Notes under the pieces: model-generated
What the model was told of the DNA's origin: nothing
The model's input: only the letters and a program-made list of their open reading frames with translations
Databases searched by the model: none
NCBI RefSeq assembly: GCF_030757795.1
Contig: NZ_JAUQWH010000074.1
Span: 1-42,450 of the forward strand
Source of the DNA: Actinoplanes oryzae
Lineage (GTDB): Bacteria > Actinomycetota > Actinomycetes > Mycobacteriales > Micromonosporaceae
DNA: 42,450 nt
Reading direction: 5' to 3'
In this document: in pieces, positions 39,973-42,450 of the stretch
Position numbering within the stretch: the first letter of the stretch is position 1
Layout: each line of letters opens with the position of its first letter
Position numbers and translations under genes: made by a program

Positions 39973-42414
39973 GTGACCTCCTGGATGCGCAGACGCGATC
40001 ACAACATCTTCGCCAATGCGACCTCGCTGCTGATCTGTGGCCTGCTGGCAGGCGTGGTCGTCGCGGCGGCCGCATTCCCGGCAGTGGCCATGTCCGGCCT
40101 GGCGGCCAAGGCCGGCGGCGAGACATTCGCGAGCCTGCCGAGCGAGCTGAAAGTGGCGACGACCCCCCAGATCAGCCGCATCTACGCGAGCGACAACAAA
40201 ACGCAGATCGCCGTCTTCTACGACGAGTTCCGCAGCGAGGTCGCGCTGAAGGACATCTCGCAGAACATGCAGGACGCGATCGTCGCGGCGGAGGACCACG
40301 AGTTCTTCAATCACAACGGCGTCGACCTCAAGGGCGTCGCCCGCGCATTCGTGAGCAACAACAGCGGCAAGTCCCAGCAGGGCGCCTCGACGCTGACCAT
40401 GCAGTACGTGCGCATGTCCCTGGCCTATTCGGCGACGAACCCCCAGGAGGTCGTCGACGCCACCAAGGACACGCCGAAGCGCAAGGTCACCGAGATGAAG
40501 TACGCGATGCAGGTCGAGAAGGAGATGTCGAAGCAGGAGATCCTGGAGCACTACCTGAACCAGGCTCCCTTCGGCAACGGCGCCTACGGCGTCTCCGCGG
40601 CCGCGCAGGTCTACTTCAAGAAGAAGCCCAAGGACCTCACGGTCGCCGAGTCGGCCCTGCTCGCCAGCATGGTGAAGGCGCCGACCGCGTTCAACCCGAC
40701 CACGGCCAGCGGCTACCCGCAGGCGCTCGACCGCCGCAACTACGTCGTCAACGACATGCTCGAGATGGGCTTCATCACCGCCGACGAGGCGACCAAGGCC
40801 AAGGCGACGAAGATCAGCCGGACCGTCCAGCACGTCGGCAACGGCTGCGTCTCGGTGAAGACCAACAACTGGGGCTTCTTCTGCGACTACTTCTACCGGT
40901 GGTGGCTGGCCCAGGACGCCTTCGGCGCGACCACGTACGACCGGGAGCGGCGCCTCAAGGGCGGCGGCTACCGCATCCAGACGTCGCTCGACATCAAGGC
41001 CCAGAGCGCGGCCCGCGAGAACATCGCCGACCACATCAAGGAGAAGAACCGCAACGCTCTCCTGATCGCCGCCGTGCAGCCCGGCACCGGCAAGGTCCGC
41101 GCGCTCGCCGCGAACCGCACGTTCAAGCTGGACGACTCGAAGAACCCGCTCTCCTCGGACCCGGCCAAGAAGAAGCAGAAGGTCAAGGCCACCTATCCGA
41201 ACACCACCAACCCGCTCATGACCGGCGGCGGGGACATCAACGGCTACCAGGCCGGCTCGGTGTTCAAGATGTTCACGATGGTGGCCGCCCTGGAGAACGG
41301 CTATCCGCTGGCCTACTCGATCAACGCCCCGGCCAAGTACATCTCTAAGTACATCATCGCGCCGGGCCCGTCGACGTGTAACGGCAAGTACTACTGCCCG
41401 ACGAACGCCTCCGCCAAGGAGGCCGGCGTCTTCAACATGTGGACCGGCTTCGGCGCCTCGGTGAACACGTACTTCGTGCCGCTGCAGGAGCGGGTCGGCG
41501 CCGAGAAGGTCGTCGACGTCGCCAAGCGCTTCGGCGTGCAGTTCCGCGCCAAGTCGGACTACGACTTCGCCAACGACGAGGACTCCGCCCACCAGTGGGG
41601 CGCGTTCACGCTGGGCGTCTCCGCGTCCACGCCGCTCGACATGGCCAACGCGTACGCCACCCTGGCCGGCGACGGCATGTACTGCTCCCCGACCCCGGTC
41701 GAGCAGATCACCACGCCGAAGGGCGAGAAGCTCGACGTCGGCAAGCCGCACTGCACCCGGGCCACCTCCGCCGACGTCGCCCGCGCGGCGCTCGACGCGG
41801 CCCGCTGCCCGGTCGGCGACAGCGCCCAGCTCGGCTCCTGCAAGGGCCGGACGGCCCCGGCGGCGCACGGCATCATCGACCACCCGATCTACGGCAAGAC
41901 CGGCACCACCGACCACGACAAGACGGCCTCGCTGATCATCGGCAGCAGCTCGCTCACCGTCGCCGGCTACCTGGTCAACCCGGACTGGCAGGCCCACCCC
42001 GACCGCATGTCCCACGACATCGTCAACCCGGCGGTGTGGGACACGATGCGCGACTACCTCGAGGGCAAGCCCAAGGTCCAGTTCAAGAAGCCGGGCGACA
42101 AGAAGATCTCCGAGGGCGACCAGCGCTCGATCCCGGACGTGACGTGCTCCTCGCTGGACAGCGCCCGCTCCCGCATCGAGGGCGCCGGCTTCACCGCCAC
42201 GGTCGGCCAGGAGGTGGAGTCGGACTGCCCGAAGGGTACGGCCGCCGGCACCGACCCGGGCCACAAGACGATCAAGGGCGGCTACGTCAGCATCGAGGTC
42301 AGCAAGGGCAAGGAAGAGAAGCCCGACGACAAGGACAAGGACGACAAGGACGAGGACAAGCCCCGGCCGGGTGGCAACGGCGGGCCCATCATCATCAACC
42401 CGCCGGGGCGGTAG
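39973..42414 (+). CDS. ponA: bifunctional penicillin-binding protein (class A) with PASTA domain
   Basis: 813 residues from GTG 39973. A short cytoplasmic N-terminus and one TM (about 17-45) precede the GT51 glycosyltransferase domain with catalytic Glu107 (AAEDHEFFNHNGVD) and the QGASTLTMQYV motif. The transpeptidase domain follows with SVFK (S429-K432), SVN (S496-N498) and KTGT (K642). One PASTA domain (about 715-775) and an Asp/Lys-rich, then Gly/Pro-rich tail close the protein. It polymerises and cross-links peptidoglycan. Synteny with whiB4 and the ArsA pair matches M. tuberculosis ponA2 (Rv3682), needed in stress and dormancy. Several Cys in the transpeptidase domain suggest disulfides. 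Confidence 0.96.
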   Translation: MTSWMRRRDHNIFANATSLLICGLLAGVVVAAAAFPAVAMSGLAAKAGGETFASLPSELKVATTPQISRIYASDNKTQIAVFYDEFRSEVALKDISQNMQDAIVAAEDHEFFNHNGVDLKGVARAFVSNNSGKSQQGASTLTMQYVRMSLAYSATNPQEVVDATKDTPKRKVTEMKYAMQVEKEMSKQEILEHYLNQAPFGNGAYGVSAAAQVYFKKKPKDLTVAESALLASMVKAPTAFNPTTASGYPQALDRRNYVVNDMLEMGFITADEATKAKATKISRTVQHVGNGCVSVKTNNWGFFCDYFYRWWLAQDAFGATTYDRERRLKGGGYRIQTSLDIKAQSAARENIADHIKEKNRNALLIAAVQPGTGKVRALAANRTFKLDDSKNPLSSDPAKKKQKVKATYPNTTNPLMTGGGDINGYQAGSVFKMFTMVAALENGYPLAYSINAPAKYISKYIIAPGPSTCNGKYYCPTNASAKEAGVFNMWTGFGASVNTYFVPLQERVGAEKVVDVAKRFGVQFRAKSDYDFANDEDSAHQWGAFTLGVSASTPLDMANAYATLAGDGMYCSPTPVEQITTPKGEKLDVGKPHCTRATSADVARAALDAARCPVGDSAQLGSCKGRTAPAAHGIIDHPIYGKTGTTDHDKTASLIIGSSSLTVAGYLVNPDWQAHPDRMSHDIVNPAVWDTMRDYLEGKPKVQFKKPGDKKISEGDQRSIPDVTCSSLDSARSRIEGAGFTATVGQEVESDCPKGTAAGTDPGHKTIKGGYVSIEVSKGKEEKPDDKDKDDKDEDKPRPGGNGGPIIINPPGR

Positions 42415-42450
42415 CCCCTACTCGCCACAACGGGCGGTCACCCCTCTCGG

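Noticed and set aside
1..42450. CRISPR array, prophage, transposase or integrase
   Set aside because: No spaced repeats of CRISPR type, no transposase or integrase motifs, and no tRNA-linked attachment site were seen. The tandem arrays are contiguous minisatellites.

Overview
The window is a GC-rich chromosomal segment of an actinomycete, most likely a Micromonosporaceae member close to Actinoplanes (inference from codon use, GTG starts, WhiB, mycosin/EccC/EccD and protein style; no search was run). It holds about 33 protein genes and no tRNA, rRNA, CRISPR array or transposase that I can see. Most genes are conserved actinobacterial housekeeping genes in an order familiar from Mycobacterium tuberculosis. 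The interest lies in the pieces inserted between those conserved blocks.

Layout. (1) 65-3797: an FtsK/SpoIIIE-like ATPase, a 24-bp minisatellite spanning its stop codon, a coiled-coil/membrane protein, and an 86-residue helical protein. This looks like a small type VII-secretion-like module of unknown function. (2) 3794-9995, minus strand: RidA, folE, ftsH, hpt, tilS and an HExxH metalloprotease. These cover folate, proteostasis, purine salvage and tRNA modification. folE is not followed by folP-folB-folK as it often is. (3) 10044-12388: a D-Ala-D-Ala carboxypeptidase divergent from inorganic pyrophosphatase, as at Rv3627c-Rv3628. (4) 12536-19627: a stripped-down type VII secretion locus (eccD, eccC, mycP) with no eccB, eccE or WXG100 genes. 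A 27-bp minisatellite fills the gap after it. (5) 20045-25526: marP, NUDIX, TlpA-like lipoprotein, nth, CapA-like protein and a Crp-family regulator, matching the Rv3671c-Rv3676 order. (6) 25987-34548: four genes not found at this point in the M. tuberculosis order. They are a carboxyltransferase-like protein, a biotin carboxylase-like/BCCP fusion with altered active-site motifs, a membrane Ser/Thr kinase, and a giant class III adenylyl cyclase-ATPase. (7) 34545-42414: MBL hydrolase, RidA, DUF4177, a membrane protein, two ArsA/Get3 ATPases, whiB4-like and ponA. This resumes the Rv3677c-Rv3682 order.

How it works together. The conserved blocks serve envelope and redox physiology: peptidoglycan synthesis and trimming, a periplasmic protease, thiol chemistry, and WhiB. 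The 25987-34548 insertion places a predicted cAMP producer (cyclase), a kinase and a biotin-dependent pair whose catalytic residues look degraded next to a Crp-family cAMP receptor. That insertion and the FtsK module at the left edge are the best candidates for undescribed systems. Three separate minisatellites with periods of 24, 33 and 27 bp, all multiples of three, are another unusual trait.
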